Assembly: GCF_036345915.1 (NCBI RefSeq)
Contig: NZ_CP107785.1
Location: 1,798,001 to 1,862,000, forward strand
Reading direction: 5' to 3'
Origin: Nocardia sp. NBC_00565
GTDB lineage: Bacteria; Actinomycetota; Actinomycetes; Mycobacteriales; Mycobacteriaceae
DNA: 64,000 nt
A program made the translations under genes and the position numbers. This document shows, piece after piece, positions 9,321 through 17,431 of the stretch. Numbering within the stretch: position 1 is the first letter of the stretch; each line of letters opens with the position of its first letter. Below the pieces are notes generated by a model. It did not search any database. It had not been told where the DNA came from and worked only from the letters and a program-made list of their open reading frames with translations.

Positions 9321-10049
9321 GTGAGAGTTCGTAGGATCAGTGTGGGGAAGTTCGATCAGTTGACCGATGAATTTCTATCGGCCCTCGAGTTTCTGACGAA
9401 GCGGTCGGCCGACGGCGGCGGCATCGCCGCTCTGTGCGGCGCCTGTGTGCGGGTGCTGCCGGTGCAGCGTGCCGCGATCCTGATTCACGAGCGCGAGGCC
9501 GGGCTGCAACCGTGGTGGGCCACCGATCCGATCGCGACGCGGGTGGAGGCCGTGCAGGCCACCGCGGGTCAGGGGCCCGCCGTGGACGCCGTTGCCGCGG
9601 GGGTGCCGGTGCTGGTCGCCGATCTGGCCGCGATCGGTGCACGGTGGCCGGGCTTCGCCGGTGAGCTGAATCGGGTCGATGCGGCCGGTTCGATGGTCGC
9701 GGTGCCGCTGCGGTTGGGTGTGGTGCGCTTCGGTGTGCTCGACCTGTATCGGGAACAGCCGGGACGGCCGGAACCGTCGGTGATTTCGGCGGGGTTGCAT
9801 ATCGCCGATCTCGTGATCGCGCAGTTGGTGGCCGGTTCGACGCGATCCGATCATGCCGCGACGCAGTGGTGGGATCAGCCGCTGACCAGCCGCACCATCC
9901 ACCAGGCGGCCGGCATGGTGATCGCGCAGCTGGGTATCGACGCGTCGGACGCCTACGCGCGCCTACGCGCCCATGCCTTCGCACACGGTCTGTCGCTGGC
10001 CGAGGTGGCCCAGTTGGTGGTGGGCGACCGCATTCGCTTCGACGGTTGA
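9321..10049 (+). CDS. GAF-ANTAR regulator 1
   Basis: About 242 residues: an N-terminal GAF sensor domain (roughly 15-165) and a C-terminal ANTAR RNA-binding domain (about 180-240, with R-T-I-H-Q-A-A-G-M-V-I-A-Q-L-G). ANTAR proteins bind paired hexaloop hairpins in nascent RNA and prevent termination. The start is uncertain: GTG 9321 is used here, with GTG 9342 (AGGA just upstream) as the alternative. It converges on the second GAF-ANTAR gene with 6 bases between stops. Confidence 0.8.
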   Translation: MRVRRISVGKFDQLTDEFLSALEFLTKRSADGGGIAALCGACVRVLPVQRAAILIHEREAGLQPWWATDPIATRVEAVQATAGQGPAVDAVAAGVPVLVADLAAIGARWPGFAGELNRVDAAGSMVAVPLRLGVVRFGVLDLYREQPGRPEPSVISAGLHIADLVIAQLVAGSTRSDHAATQWWDQPLTSRTIHQAAGMVIAQLGIDASDAYARLRAHAFAHGLSLAEVAQLVVGDRIRFDG

Positions 10050-10055
10050 ATCCGG

Positions 10056-10817
10056 TCAGTCCTTCGCGTCGGCGGTGAGGTCGACACGACCTTCGATGAT
10101 GTCACCGGCGATATCGGTGAGCCGTAGGCCGGTGGCGCGGGCATGACTGCGCATGAGTTCGAAGGCCAGATCCATATCCCGGCTGCCGCGCTCGGCCAGC
10201 ACGCCTTTCGCCTGCTCGATCGTCACCCGGGTATTCAAAGCGGTGGGCAACTGCACGTGGATCGTCGCGGCGTGGGCGAGCACGATGTGATGCGCGACGC
10301 CGATGGCCGCGATATCGGCGAGTATCTGCCCGATGCGCAGACTCAGGTGCCCCAGCGCGGCGGCGGGCGCGGCGAAGATCGTGAGCGCGCCGATGCTGTC
10401 GTGGTGCAGCCGCAGCGGCACGGCGTAGGCCGAGCCGAACCCCGCGGCCAACGCGGCGGGTGCGAACTCCGGCCAGCGGTCGCCGGCGGTTCGCAGATCG
10501 GGGACGGTCGCCGGACTCTTGCTGCGGTACGCCAACTGGCCGGGGCCCTCGTGGTGCAGCAGTTCCAGCAGACGCGGCGCTTCGGTGGTGGAGGCGAGCA
10601 CCTGCAGATCGCCGCGCTGATCGGCGAGCAGTAGTCCGGCATCGGCCGCGCCGGTCACTTCGGTGCAGGCCTCGAGCAACTGCTGACACAGCTCGACCAC
10701 GTCGAAATCGCTGGCGAGGGCGTCTACCGCGCGGACAAGTATCCGCAATAGCTGCGTCGAATGCGGTAGTGGCTCGGTGCATCGGTCGCGGTGCCGATCG
10801 TCGGATGCGGGCCCCAT
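10056..10817 (-). CDS. GAF-ANTAR regulator 2
   Basis: A 253-residue protein with the GAF domain at about 25-170 and ANTAR at about 185-245 (N-T-R-V-T-I-E-Q-A-K-G-V-L-A-E-R, the classic ANTAR helix). GGGAG seven bases before the ATG at 10815-10817 decides the start; the frame remains open to 10970 but without a ribosome site. Role: signal-responsive transcription antitermination. It is not a close copy of its neighbours, so the three genes are old paralogues rather than a recent duplication. Confidence 0.85.
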   Translation of the reverse strand: MGPASDDRHRDRCTEPLPHSTQLLRILVRAVDALASDFDVVELCQQLLEACTEVTGAADAGLLLADQRGDLQVLASTTEAPRLLELLHHEGPGQLAYRSKSPATVPDLRTAGDRWPEFAPAALAAGFGSAYAVPLRLHHDSIGALTIFAAPAAALGHLSLRIGQILADIAAIGVAHHIVLAHAATIHVQLPTALNTRVTIEQAKGVLAERGSRDMDLAFELMRSHARATGLRLTDIAGDIIEGRVDLTADAKD

Positions 10818-11151
10818 TGCAGTCTCCCGGAATCGGTCGCGGTGAAATGCTGCTCGCCGCATTATCGACACATTTACGCGGAGAGAATTCAGCGAAAATA
10901 GCTCACCGGGCACGTCGTTGTGTACGGTGAGGTCAAGCCTCGTCCATGGTGGCATCCGGGTAGTGGTCATGTCGACCAGTGTTTGTGGTCATGTCAGTGG
11001 AATACAAAGAGTAGCTGGACATTTCATGGGCACGCGAGCAGATCGAATTTCCGGTGTGGCAGTTCGCTGGGCCATATCATGGATATGTCAGCAAGTGCGG
11101 CGCGGGACTTGATCGGGACGACCGATTTTTCGCGCGTGCGAGGTGATTCGG
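10818..11151. other. Gene-free 334 bp with an 11-bp direct repeat
   Basis: The divergent region between two GAF-ANTAR genes. GTGGTCATGTC occurs at 10963-10973 and again at 10985-10995, exactly 22 bp apart, two helical turns, which suits an activator or repressor dimer. No gene is supported here. Confidence 0.4.
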
Positions 11152-11871
11152 GTGTCTGATAACGAGGTGCTTGTTGTGGCCGCGGCGCGGCTCGCGGAAT
11201 TGCTGCCCGTGCTCGGTAACACGTCAGAGATGGTGCGACAGCTGATGCACAGCGCCATCACCGCACTGGACTTGGCGGGTTGCACCGTCATGCTGATGCC
11301 GGACGAGACGCTCACCCCCGACGAGCAGTCGCGCTTCGCCGCGGCGGACCCGGAGGAATTCGTCGACATAGAACTCTGTCAGCACAGCAGTGCCCGCGGT
11401 CCGAGCATGGATGTGTTCCGTACCGGCGAGCCGATCGCGGTCGACGAGATCGGCCGGCGGCGCGACCGCTGGCCGGAGTTCTCGGCCGAGGCGGTCCGGC
11501 ACGGGGTGTCCTCGCTGGCGGAGATCCCGATGCGGGTGGGCTCGACCACGGTGGGCGCGCTCGGCCTCTACGGCCCGGCGCCGCGGGCCTGGACCGACAG
11601 CGATCTCTCGGTAGGTGGACTGCTGGCCAGCATGGCGACCGGGCATATCTTGAACGCTCATGTCCTGCGCCGCCAACAGCGGGTGACCGAGCAGCTCCAG
11701 CACGCGCTGGATGCACGGATCGTCGTCGAACAGGCCAAGGGGGTGATCGCCAATGCCAGGCGAACCACGCCGGAGGCCGCGTACGAGCTGATTCGGCAGC
11801 ATGCGCGCAAGAATCGGGTCGCGGTGCAGGCGGTGGCGAAGGGCGTCGTGGAACTCGGCCTGCGCATCTGA
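11152..11871 (+). CDS. GAF-ANTAR regulator 3
   Basis: A 239-residue GAF plus ANTAR protein (ANTAR helix D-A-R-I-V-V-E-Q-A-K-G-V-I-A-N-A). The GAF part keeps the D-R-W-P-E-F segment seen in the second protein. GCGAGGTGA followed by five bases favours the GTG at 11152 over the GTG at 11143. Together with the two preceding genes it makes a cluster of three putative RNA-binding antiterminators in 2.6 kb, followed by an ECF sigma factor. Confidence 0.85.
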   Translation: MSDNEVLVVAAARLAELLPVLGNTSEMVRQLMHSAITALDLAGCTVMLMPDETLTPDEQSRFAAADPEEFVDIELCQHSSARGPSMDVFRTGEPIAVDEIGRRRDRWPEFSAEAVRHGVSSLAEIPMRVGSTTVGALGLYGPAPRAWTDSDLSVGGLLASMATGHILNAHVLRRQQRVTEQLQHALDARIVVEQAKGVIANARRTTPEAAYELIRQHARKNRVAVQAVAKGVVELGLRI

Positions 11872-12084
11872 TGCACCGCGCGGCCGATTCGGTGCCTTTG
11901 CGAAAATGTATGGGCACGCACACGCGGCGCGGTATTCTTGCTGATGGTGGATTCGCGGCCCCTGTCCCCGGCCGCACCCCATTCTCTGACGGTTCCGTCC
12001 ATGCCCTCGACGGTCCGCTTCGACGCATCCTAGTTCGTCGAAGCGCTTCGCTTGTCGCATCATCTGTTTGTCTGGGGGCTCATC

Positions 12085-12738
12085 GTGATCATGCTCGCGC
12101 CACAACGGCCCGAACGAATTTCAACCAGTCGAGGACGCTTTTCGCGTCCGCACCGTGATTCGGTCGATACCGAATCCATCAATGTCGATCCCGAATTGGT
12201 ACACCGCGTCGGCGGTGGCGATCAAGCGGCGTTCGCCGAGCTCTACCGGCGTACCCACGGCCTCGTCTACCGCCGCGTGCTCGCCATCGTCCGCGATCGC
12301 GGGTACGCCGAAGAGACCTGTCACGACGTCTACCTCGAGGTGTGGCGCTGCGCGGTCGCCTTCGACGAGCACCGCGGCTCGGTGCTGACCTGGCTGCGCA
12401 TGCTGGCCCACCGCCAGGCCGTGGACCGGGTCCGGCACGAGCGCGCCGTCCTCGACCACAACCATTCCTGGGGCAGTCGTGACTACCAGCCGCCGACCGA
12501 TGTGGTCGCCGAGGAGGCGCTACGGCGCGATGAACGAGCAGCGCTGCGCAAGAGTCTCACCAATCTGACCGCTCTGCAGCACGAATCCATCGCTCTCGCT
12601 TACTATTCCGGCCTCACCTATCCGCAGGTGGCCGCGCGCCTCGGCGTCGGCCTGCCCACCGTCAAATCCCGGATCCGGGCCGGACTCGAGCACCTGAAGA
12701 CCGACCTCACCGATCATCGGGAGGCCGTTACGCCGTAG
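12085..12738 (+). CDS. ECF sigma factor, SigK-like
   Basis: A 217-residue sigma-70 family protein. Region 2 covers about 45-110 (A-F-A-E-L-Y-R-R-T, E-E-T-C-H-D-V-Y-L-E-V-W); region 4 covers about 150-205 (Q-H-E-S-I-A-L-A-Y-Y-S-G-L-T-Y-P-Q-V-A-A-R-L-G-V, split here for length). GGGGG at 12074-12078 is six bases before GTG 12085; ATG 12091 is an alternative. In mycobacteria SigK is followed by its anti-sigma factor RskA. Here no anti-sigma gene follows; the next gene is convergent. Confidence 0.82.
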   Translation: MIMLAPQRPERISTSRGRFSRPHRDSVDTESINVDPELVHRVGGGDQAAFAELYRRTHGLVYRRVLAIVRDRGYAEETCHDVYLEVWRCAVAFDEHRGSVLTWLRMLAHRQAVDRVRHERAVLDHNHSWGSRDYQPPTDVVAEEALRRDERAALRKSLTNLTALQHESIALAYYSGLTYPQVAARLGVGLPTVKSRIRAGLEHLKTDLTDHREAVTP

Positions 12739-12739
12739 C

Positions 12740-13171
12740 TCAGGCCTTGGTCAGACTGCCGGTGCCGACGGTGAAGGCGTCATTGTGCTCGTCGGCGCCG
12801 ATCATGATGGCGTCCTGGTGGTGACCGTCGGTGGCGATGGTCCAGGAGCGCAGGGTGATCGTGGTATCGCCGGGCCGCGGGCAGGTTTGCGCCGGTGGGT
12901 CGAGTTTCGCGGTGTTGCCGCGCGCGAGCAGGGTCCAGGTGCATCCGTCCGCCGTGCGGGCGGTGAGACGGTTGTCGTAGTCCGCGGTGATGGCGACGGC
13001 CCCCTGCTCCGGTGTGTCGGATAGCGACGTGCCGCCCTGGCCCATGGTTCGGGTCGAGCGGATATTGCGGCGGGTGACCGGATCGGCGGGGTCGTAGCGC
13101 CAGGTGCCCGTGAAGGCCGCGGTGGCCGCCGGATCGGATTCGGCGGTCCTGGTGCGTGCGCCCTTGTTCAC
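12740..13171 (-). pseudogene. Probable 5'-truncated secreted protein, function unknown
   Basis: The 143-residue frame (GTG at 13169-13171) begins directly in mature-like sequence (A-A-F-T-G-T-W-R-Y-D-P-A-D-P) without a signal peptide or a ribosome site. The rest looks well coded: two cysteines (D-G-C-T-W-T and Q-T-C-P-R-P) that could pair, and alternating beta-rich segments resembling small actinobacterial lipoproteins. I do not recognise the family. Its upstream edge coincides with the broken edge of the convergently shaped MarR remnant, so I think the N-terminus was deleted. A short intact gene is possible but less likely. Confidence 0.5.
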
Positions 13172-13174
13172 ACG

Positions 13175-13429
13175 ATGATCGACCGGCTGGAGCGGGCCGG
13201 ATTCGTTGCCCGTACGCGGGATCCGCATGATCGTCGCCGGGTGGTGGTCGAACTCCAGATCGACCGTGCCCGAAGCGATATCGCACCGATCTTCGTGCCG
13301 CTGATCAAGTCGTGGCGGACCGGGCTGGCCGACCACGACGAACGCGACCTACAGGTGATCGCCGACTTCCTGGCCGCCGTGGAGCAAGCCTTCGAATACG
13401 AGGTGGATCGTCCGCGCGATGCCGATTGA
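13175..13429 (+). pseudogene. 3' remnant of a MarR family regulator
   Basis: The 84-residue frame starts inside the recognition helix/wing of a MarR protein (M-I-D-R-L-E-R-A-G-F-V, then R-D-P-H-D-R-R-R-V-V-V-E-L) and continues through the C-terminal dimerisation helix. The N-terminal dimer helix and first half of the HTH, normally about 60-70 residues, are absent, and no coherent frame continues upstream. It is therefore a truncated gene whose left edge meets the neighbouring truncated gene at about 13.17 kb. Confidence 0.65.
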
Positions 13430-13442
13430 CCGAGTTCGGCGG

Positions 13443-14558
13443 TTACGTGGAGCCGAGGGCGCTGGCGACGGTGTCGGCGATATTCGCTCGGAATACCTTG
13501 GAGGAGAAGGTCATTGCGTGGGCGCGGATGACCGCTGGATCGTAGGCGTCGGGGTCGAACTCGCGCATGGCCGTAGCCAAGCCCTCGATGACGTGCTCGT
13601 CGGTGCCGTGTTCGATGTACTCGCCGGTCACCCCGGGGCGCACGGTATCGCGGGCGCCGCCTTGATCGACGGCGAGAACCGGTGTGCCGCAGGCCATTGC
13701 CTCGACGGGGACGATGCCGAAGTCCTCGACGCCGGGCATGAGCAGGGCGCGGCAGCGGCGGTACCTGTCCAGCAGGGTCTGGAAGGAGGTGGCGCCGAGG
13801 AAGGTGGTTTCGGGGCCCGCGATGGCGTCGAGGTACGGGCGGAAGCGGCCGTCACCGAGGATGACCAGGCGTACGCCCGCCCGCTGGGCGGCGCGAATGG
13901 CCAGGTCGGGGCGCTTGTACGGGACCAGGCGGCCCGCGGCGAGGAAGAAGTCCTCGCGGGGGACGGCCGGATCGGGGGTGAAGTCGTCGACCTGGACCGG
14001 GGGATTGATGACGGTCGAGGGCAGATTCCACCAGTCGCGGATGCGATCGGCGACGGCGTGTGAGTTGGCGATGACGTGCGTGAGGTGTGGGGCGGCGCGC
14101 AGTTCGGCGCGGCGCGCGAGGTGACCGAGTGCGGTGAGTGCGAGTTGGCCCGCGCGCCCGCCCGCTTCCTGGGCTCGGAATTCGGGGTCCCAGGCCCAGC
14201 GCGCCGGGCTGTGCACGTACACGATCGTCGGTGCGTCCGTGGCGAATACGGCCTGGGTGGCGAAGGCGTGATGGCTGATGAGGACCGCGTCGAACTCGCC
14301 GCGCAACGGTAGCCGACGCAGCGCGCGCGGCACGAAGGGGAGCAGCGGAGCATGCGTGCGGGTCGCGGCGTGGGCCCGGCTCAGCCAGGTGTCGTGCACC
14401 GAGGTCAACGGTGGGCGCACGCCAGCGGGATCGACAATCGGGGCGAATACCCGTGCGCCGGGCCAGGTTTCGACGAATTCACCGACCACGGCCTCCGAAC
14501 CGCCGAACTCGGTGAACCTTTCGTGCACGATCGCGATGCGCGGCTCGAACAGCGTCAT
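13443..14558 (-). CDS. GT4 family glycosyltransferase
   Basis: A 371-residue GT-B fold enzyme. The N-terminal domain has H-E-R-F-T-E-F-G-G-S-E near residue 12. The C-terminal nucleotide-sugar domain has A-A-G-R-L-V-P-Y-K-R-P-D, L-G-D-G, then M-P-G-V-E-D-F-G-I-V-P-V-E-A-M-A-C-G-T-P. It transfers a sugar (WbaZ-like mannosyl/glycosyl transfer is the nearest known activity) onto a lipid-linked glycan at the cytoplasmic membrane face. Its start overlaps the stop of the aminotransferase gene (ATGA), the last link of the minus-strand polysaccharide operon. Confidence 0.88.
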   Translation of the reverse strand: MTLFEPRIAIVHERFTEFGGSEAVVGEFVETWPGARVFAPIVDPAGVRPPLTSVHDTWLSRAHAATRTHAPLLPFVPRALRRLPLRGEFDAVLISHHAFATQAVFATDAPTIVYVHSPARWAWDPEFRAQEAGGRAGQLALTALGHLARRAELRAAPHLTHVIANSHAVADRIRDWWNLPSTVINPPVQVDDFTPDPAVPREDFFLAAGRLVPYKRPDLAIRAAQRAGVRLVILGDGRFRPYLDAIAGPETTFLGATSFQTLLDRYRRCRALLMPGVEDFGIVPVEAMACGTPVLAVDQGGARDTVRPGVTGEYIEHGTDEHVIEGLATAMREFDPDAYDPAVIRAHAMTFSSKVFRANIADTVASALGST

Positions 14559-15928
14559 TCGGGCACCGCGGCGATCTGTCGCGGCGCGGCCTTGCGCCGG
14601 ATGGCGGGTGCCACCGGGCGTCCCTCCAACAGTCCGTCCACCGTGCCTTGCTCAATTGCCTTGCGGTACACCGTCGCCGACTCACCGCAGGCGGTAATGG
14701 TCTGGGCGATATCGGATTCGGTATGGGCGGCCGAGGTGACGAAGGACTGGCCGAGCACGCCGCGTTCCAGCAGTTCCTGCAGGAACAGCGTGCGGAACTC
14801 CTGCGAGGGTTGGCCTTCGGGATCGCGCGTGACGAAGATCAGGCAGGAGGGGCGACCGAGCACCTGCAGGTAGTCGGCGATGCCCAATTCGGCGGCGATG
14901 GCATTGACGCCGTCGGCGAGCAGTCGACCGGCGTGCTCCATCCGCGCGATCGGGTCGCCGGTGGTGTATTCGTGGGCGACGGCGCGAAACGCGGCGAGTG
15001 AGCCCGACTCCGGGCCGTGCGTGGTGGAGAGCAGGAAGACTCGATCGCGGTCGGTGCGCAGCCCGCCGAGCTCCATGAACTCGCGCTTACCAGCCAGTGC
15101 CGAGATCGGAAAGCCATTGCCCATGGCCTTGCCCCAACAGGACAGGTCGGGCGTGACGCCATAGATGGCCTGCGCCCCGCCCGCCGACCAGCGGAATCCG
15201 GTGATCATCTCGTCGAAGATGAGTAGCGTGCGGTGCCGATCGCAGAGTTCGCGCACTCCTTCAAGGAAGCCGGGCTCGGGTTCGTGCAGTGCGGTGGCCG
15301 CCTCCAGCACGACCGCGGCGACCGCGCCGGTGTCGAGCACGGCGGCCAGCGAGGGCAGGTCGTTGTACCCGAAGCCCACGGTCCCCGCGACGGCCTCGGT
15401 GGGGATACCGCTGTCCATCGGGGTGGTCCCGATGAACCAGTCGTCCACCGAGAAGAACGGTTGATCGCAGACCGCGATGACAGTGCGCCCGGTCGCGGCG
15501 CGAGCCAGCCGGACCGCGGCGGTGGTCGCGTCGGAGCCGTTCTTGGCGAATTTGACCATATCCGCGCCCGGCACCAGCGACAGGAAGTCCTGTGCCGCCA
15601 GCAGTTCGAGTTCGGTCGGGCGGCTGAAGCTGACACCGTCGGCGATGGCTTTGGTCACCGCCTCGACAACCGGGCGGTACGCGTGGCCGAGGGTGACCGA
15701 GCGCAGCCCCATGCCGTACTCGATATAGCAGTTGCCGTCGGCATCCCAGACTCGGCAGCCCTCGCCGCGCACCAGGATCGGTGCCATGAATTCCGGATAT
15801 TGGTCGGGTCCGCGGGCGTAGGTGTGCGCGCCGCCGGGTACCAGGTCGTGCAACCGCGCTTGGAGTTCGTTGCTGCGCGCGAAGCGGTTGCGGCGGGCCG
15901 TAGGGCTGTCGCGGTCAACGTGGTCCAT
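14555..15928 (-). CDS. Class III aminotransferase (glutamate-1-semialdehyde aminomutase-like)
   Basis: A 457-residue PLP enzyme with F-A-K-N-G-S-D-A-T-T (phosphate binding), I-F-D-E-M-I-T-G-F-R and the lysine in W-G-K-A-M-G-N-G. It belongs to the GSA-aminomutase-like branch often found in polysaccharide clusters, where such enzymes amino-transfer onto small linkers or sugars. A role in heme synthesis (true HemL) is unlikely given the location. CAGGAG six bases before the ATG at 15926-15928 fixes the start. Its stop overlaps the following GT gene. The 175 bp upstream (15929-16103) show no gene. Confidence 0.85.
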   Translation of the reverse strand: MDHVDRDSPTARRNRFARSNELQARLHDLVPGGAHTYARGPDQYPEFMAPILVRGEGCRVWDADGNCYIEYGMGLRSVTLGHAYRPVVEAVTKAIADGVSFSRPTELELLAAQDFLSLVPGADMVKFAKNGSDATTAAVRLARAATGRTVIAVCDQPFFSVDDWFIGTTPMDSGIPTEAVAGTVGFGYNDLPSLAAVLDTGAVAAVVLEAATALHEPEPGFLEGVRELCDRHRTLLIFDEMITGFRWSAGGAQAIYGVTPDLSCWGKAMGNGFPISALAGKREFMELGGLRTDRDRVFLLSTTHGPESGSLAAFRAVAHEYTTGDPIARMEHAGRLLADGVNAIAAELGIADYLQVLGRPSCLIFVTRDPEGQPSQEFRTLFLQELLERGVLGQSFVTSAAHTESDIAQTITACGESATVYRKAIEQGTVDGLLEGRPVAPAIRRKAAPRQIAAVPE

Positions 15929-16103
15929 GGTGTGCTCCTGGGCAGTGATGACGCACGCAGTCGCAGAGCCCCCGACACGAATCGGCTTGCGCGCGATGTG
16001 TTCGCCCACCCGCCTCCCGGCCGCCGCCCCCCATCGAATCGCTGCGCGACGCTGTCTCGGATTCACTCTACGTCCGGTGCGTCGTCGTGTCCGCGCAACT
16101 GAG

Positions 16104-17429
16104 TCACGTCTGGTCGATAGGGGTGGTAACCGCCCACAGGTCGTAATCCGCGCGACGGCCGGTGGCGCCGACGAAGCAGTGCATCCGCCCCTCGCGGACC
16201 ATGCCGACGCGGGCGGCGACATCGGCCGCATGCACGTCACCGGGTTCGATGGCGGTCGCCACCCGGCACAGGCCGAGCGTGGTGAACGCGTGGTCGAGTA
16301 GCAGCCGGGTGGCCGCGATCCGGACCCGTTCACCAGCTACGGCCGGATCGGTCCACACGAACATCCGCGCGTTGCGATCGAACATGTCCAGATCGAACAA
16401 CCGGCATTCGCCCGCGTAGTCGCCGTCCACCGCGATGGCCAGCACCAGACCGCGCATGGAGCGCAAACCTGGTCGGGCGAAAAGGAATTCGCGCAACCAA
16501 CGCCACCGGCCGTGCTGTCGCGCCCACGCCGCGCCCGGCGCCGTGAGATCGGGATCGAGTGCGTTTCGCGTACTGATCCGCGCCGCGCGCCAGGACGCCC
16601 AGTCGAGCAATCGGCGACTGCGCAGCACCACCGTCGGATCGCCGGAATCGGTGAGCCGGACGGAGGCCGGCGTGCGCAGCGGATCGAACCGATGCAAGGC
16701 CCGGCCCGCACAGTGCCTGGCGACGGAGACCAGCACCGTGGTCCGGCTCAGCGGAATATCGGCACTGGTGTCGGCCGCCGCTGGTGGTGTTATCTCCGGG
16801 TGCTGGACGGCGTGATTGTCGATCCAGTGCCGCGCGAAGCCGTTCGGCGGTATTGCCGCATTGGTGATCGCCCACAGTTCGTGGTCGCGTCGCGCCCCGC
16901 CGACATCGAAGTACCTGGTCATCATCGCTTCCCGTTGGAAGCCGAGCTGCGCCGCGCCGCGAGCGGTGGCGAGGTTGGCCGGGGAGATCGGCGCGGTGAT
17001 GCGCTGCAGGCCGGCCGGTCCGAAACCGAAGTCCAGCGCCATGGACGAGGCCAGACCGCCGATACCGTGGCGCGCCACCTGCGCGTCCACCCAGAGCCCC
17101 ATTTCGGCCGAGCCGGTGGCGGTCTCGATCGAGACGAGTTCGATCTGGCCCGCGAACCTGCCGTCGACCTCGATTACCAGTGACAGCCGATGACCCGCCC
17201 GCGCCTCCGCGCGCACGCTGAGACATTCACGGACCCAGAGCCTGCCGGTGTGCCGCGCGTTCCAATCCAGCGGCGAGCTGGACCAGAAGGGTTCGATATA
17301 GCGCTGATCGCGTAGCCGGATCCGCCGCCATTGCGCGAAATCGTCGACGCGCGGCGGGCGCAACACGATCGTCGCGCCGTGCAATGTCGTCGGTCCGAGC
17401 CGGATTCCGGACAACGAACTGCTGGACAT
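16104..17429 (-). CDS. Tandem double-GNAT acetyltransferase
   Basis: A 441-residue protein made of two GNAT folds. The first (about 15-195) has L-R-P-P-R-V-D-D-F, then G-L-W-V-D and R-H-G-I-G-G-L-A (acetyl-CoA loop) and A-R-G-A-A-Q-L-G-F. The second (about 235-435) is diverged, with V-W-T-D-P and A-A-R-V-G-M-V-R-E-G. RimJ/RimL-type single GNATs are about 190 residues, so this is a fusion or duplication. In this operon it may N-acylate an amino sugar or O-acylate the polymer. Its ATG (17427-17429) is two bases from the stop of the beta-helix lipoprotein gene. Confidence 0.82.
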   Translation of the reverse strand: MSSSSLSGIRLGPTTLHGATIVLRPPRVDDFAQWRRIRLRDQRYIEPFWSSSPLDWNARHTGRLWVRECLSVRAEARAGHRLSLVIEVDGRFAGQIELVSIETATGSAEMGLWVDAQVARHGIGGLASSMALDFGFGPAGLQRITAPISPANLATARGAAQLGFQREAMMTRYFDVGGARRDHELWAITNAAIPPNGFARHWIDNHAVQHPEITPPAAADTSADIPLSRTTVLVSVARHCAGRALHRFDPLRTPASVRLTDSGDPTVVLRSRRLLDWASWRAARISTRNALDPDLTAPGAAWARQHGRWRWLREFLFARPGLRSMRGLVLAIAVDGDYAGECRLFDLDMFDRNARMFVWTDPAVAGERVRIAATRLLLDHAFTTLGLCRVATAIEPGDVHAADVAARVGMVREGRMHCFVGATGRRADYDLWAVTTPIDQT

Positions 17430-17431
17430 GC

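Noticed and set aside
14555..15928. True HemL (heme biosynthesis) for the aminotransferase
   Set aside because: Located inside a polysaccharide operon with overlapping genes and without other heme genes; the family has many non-heme members.
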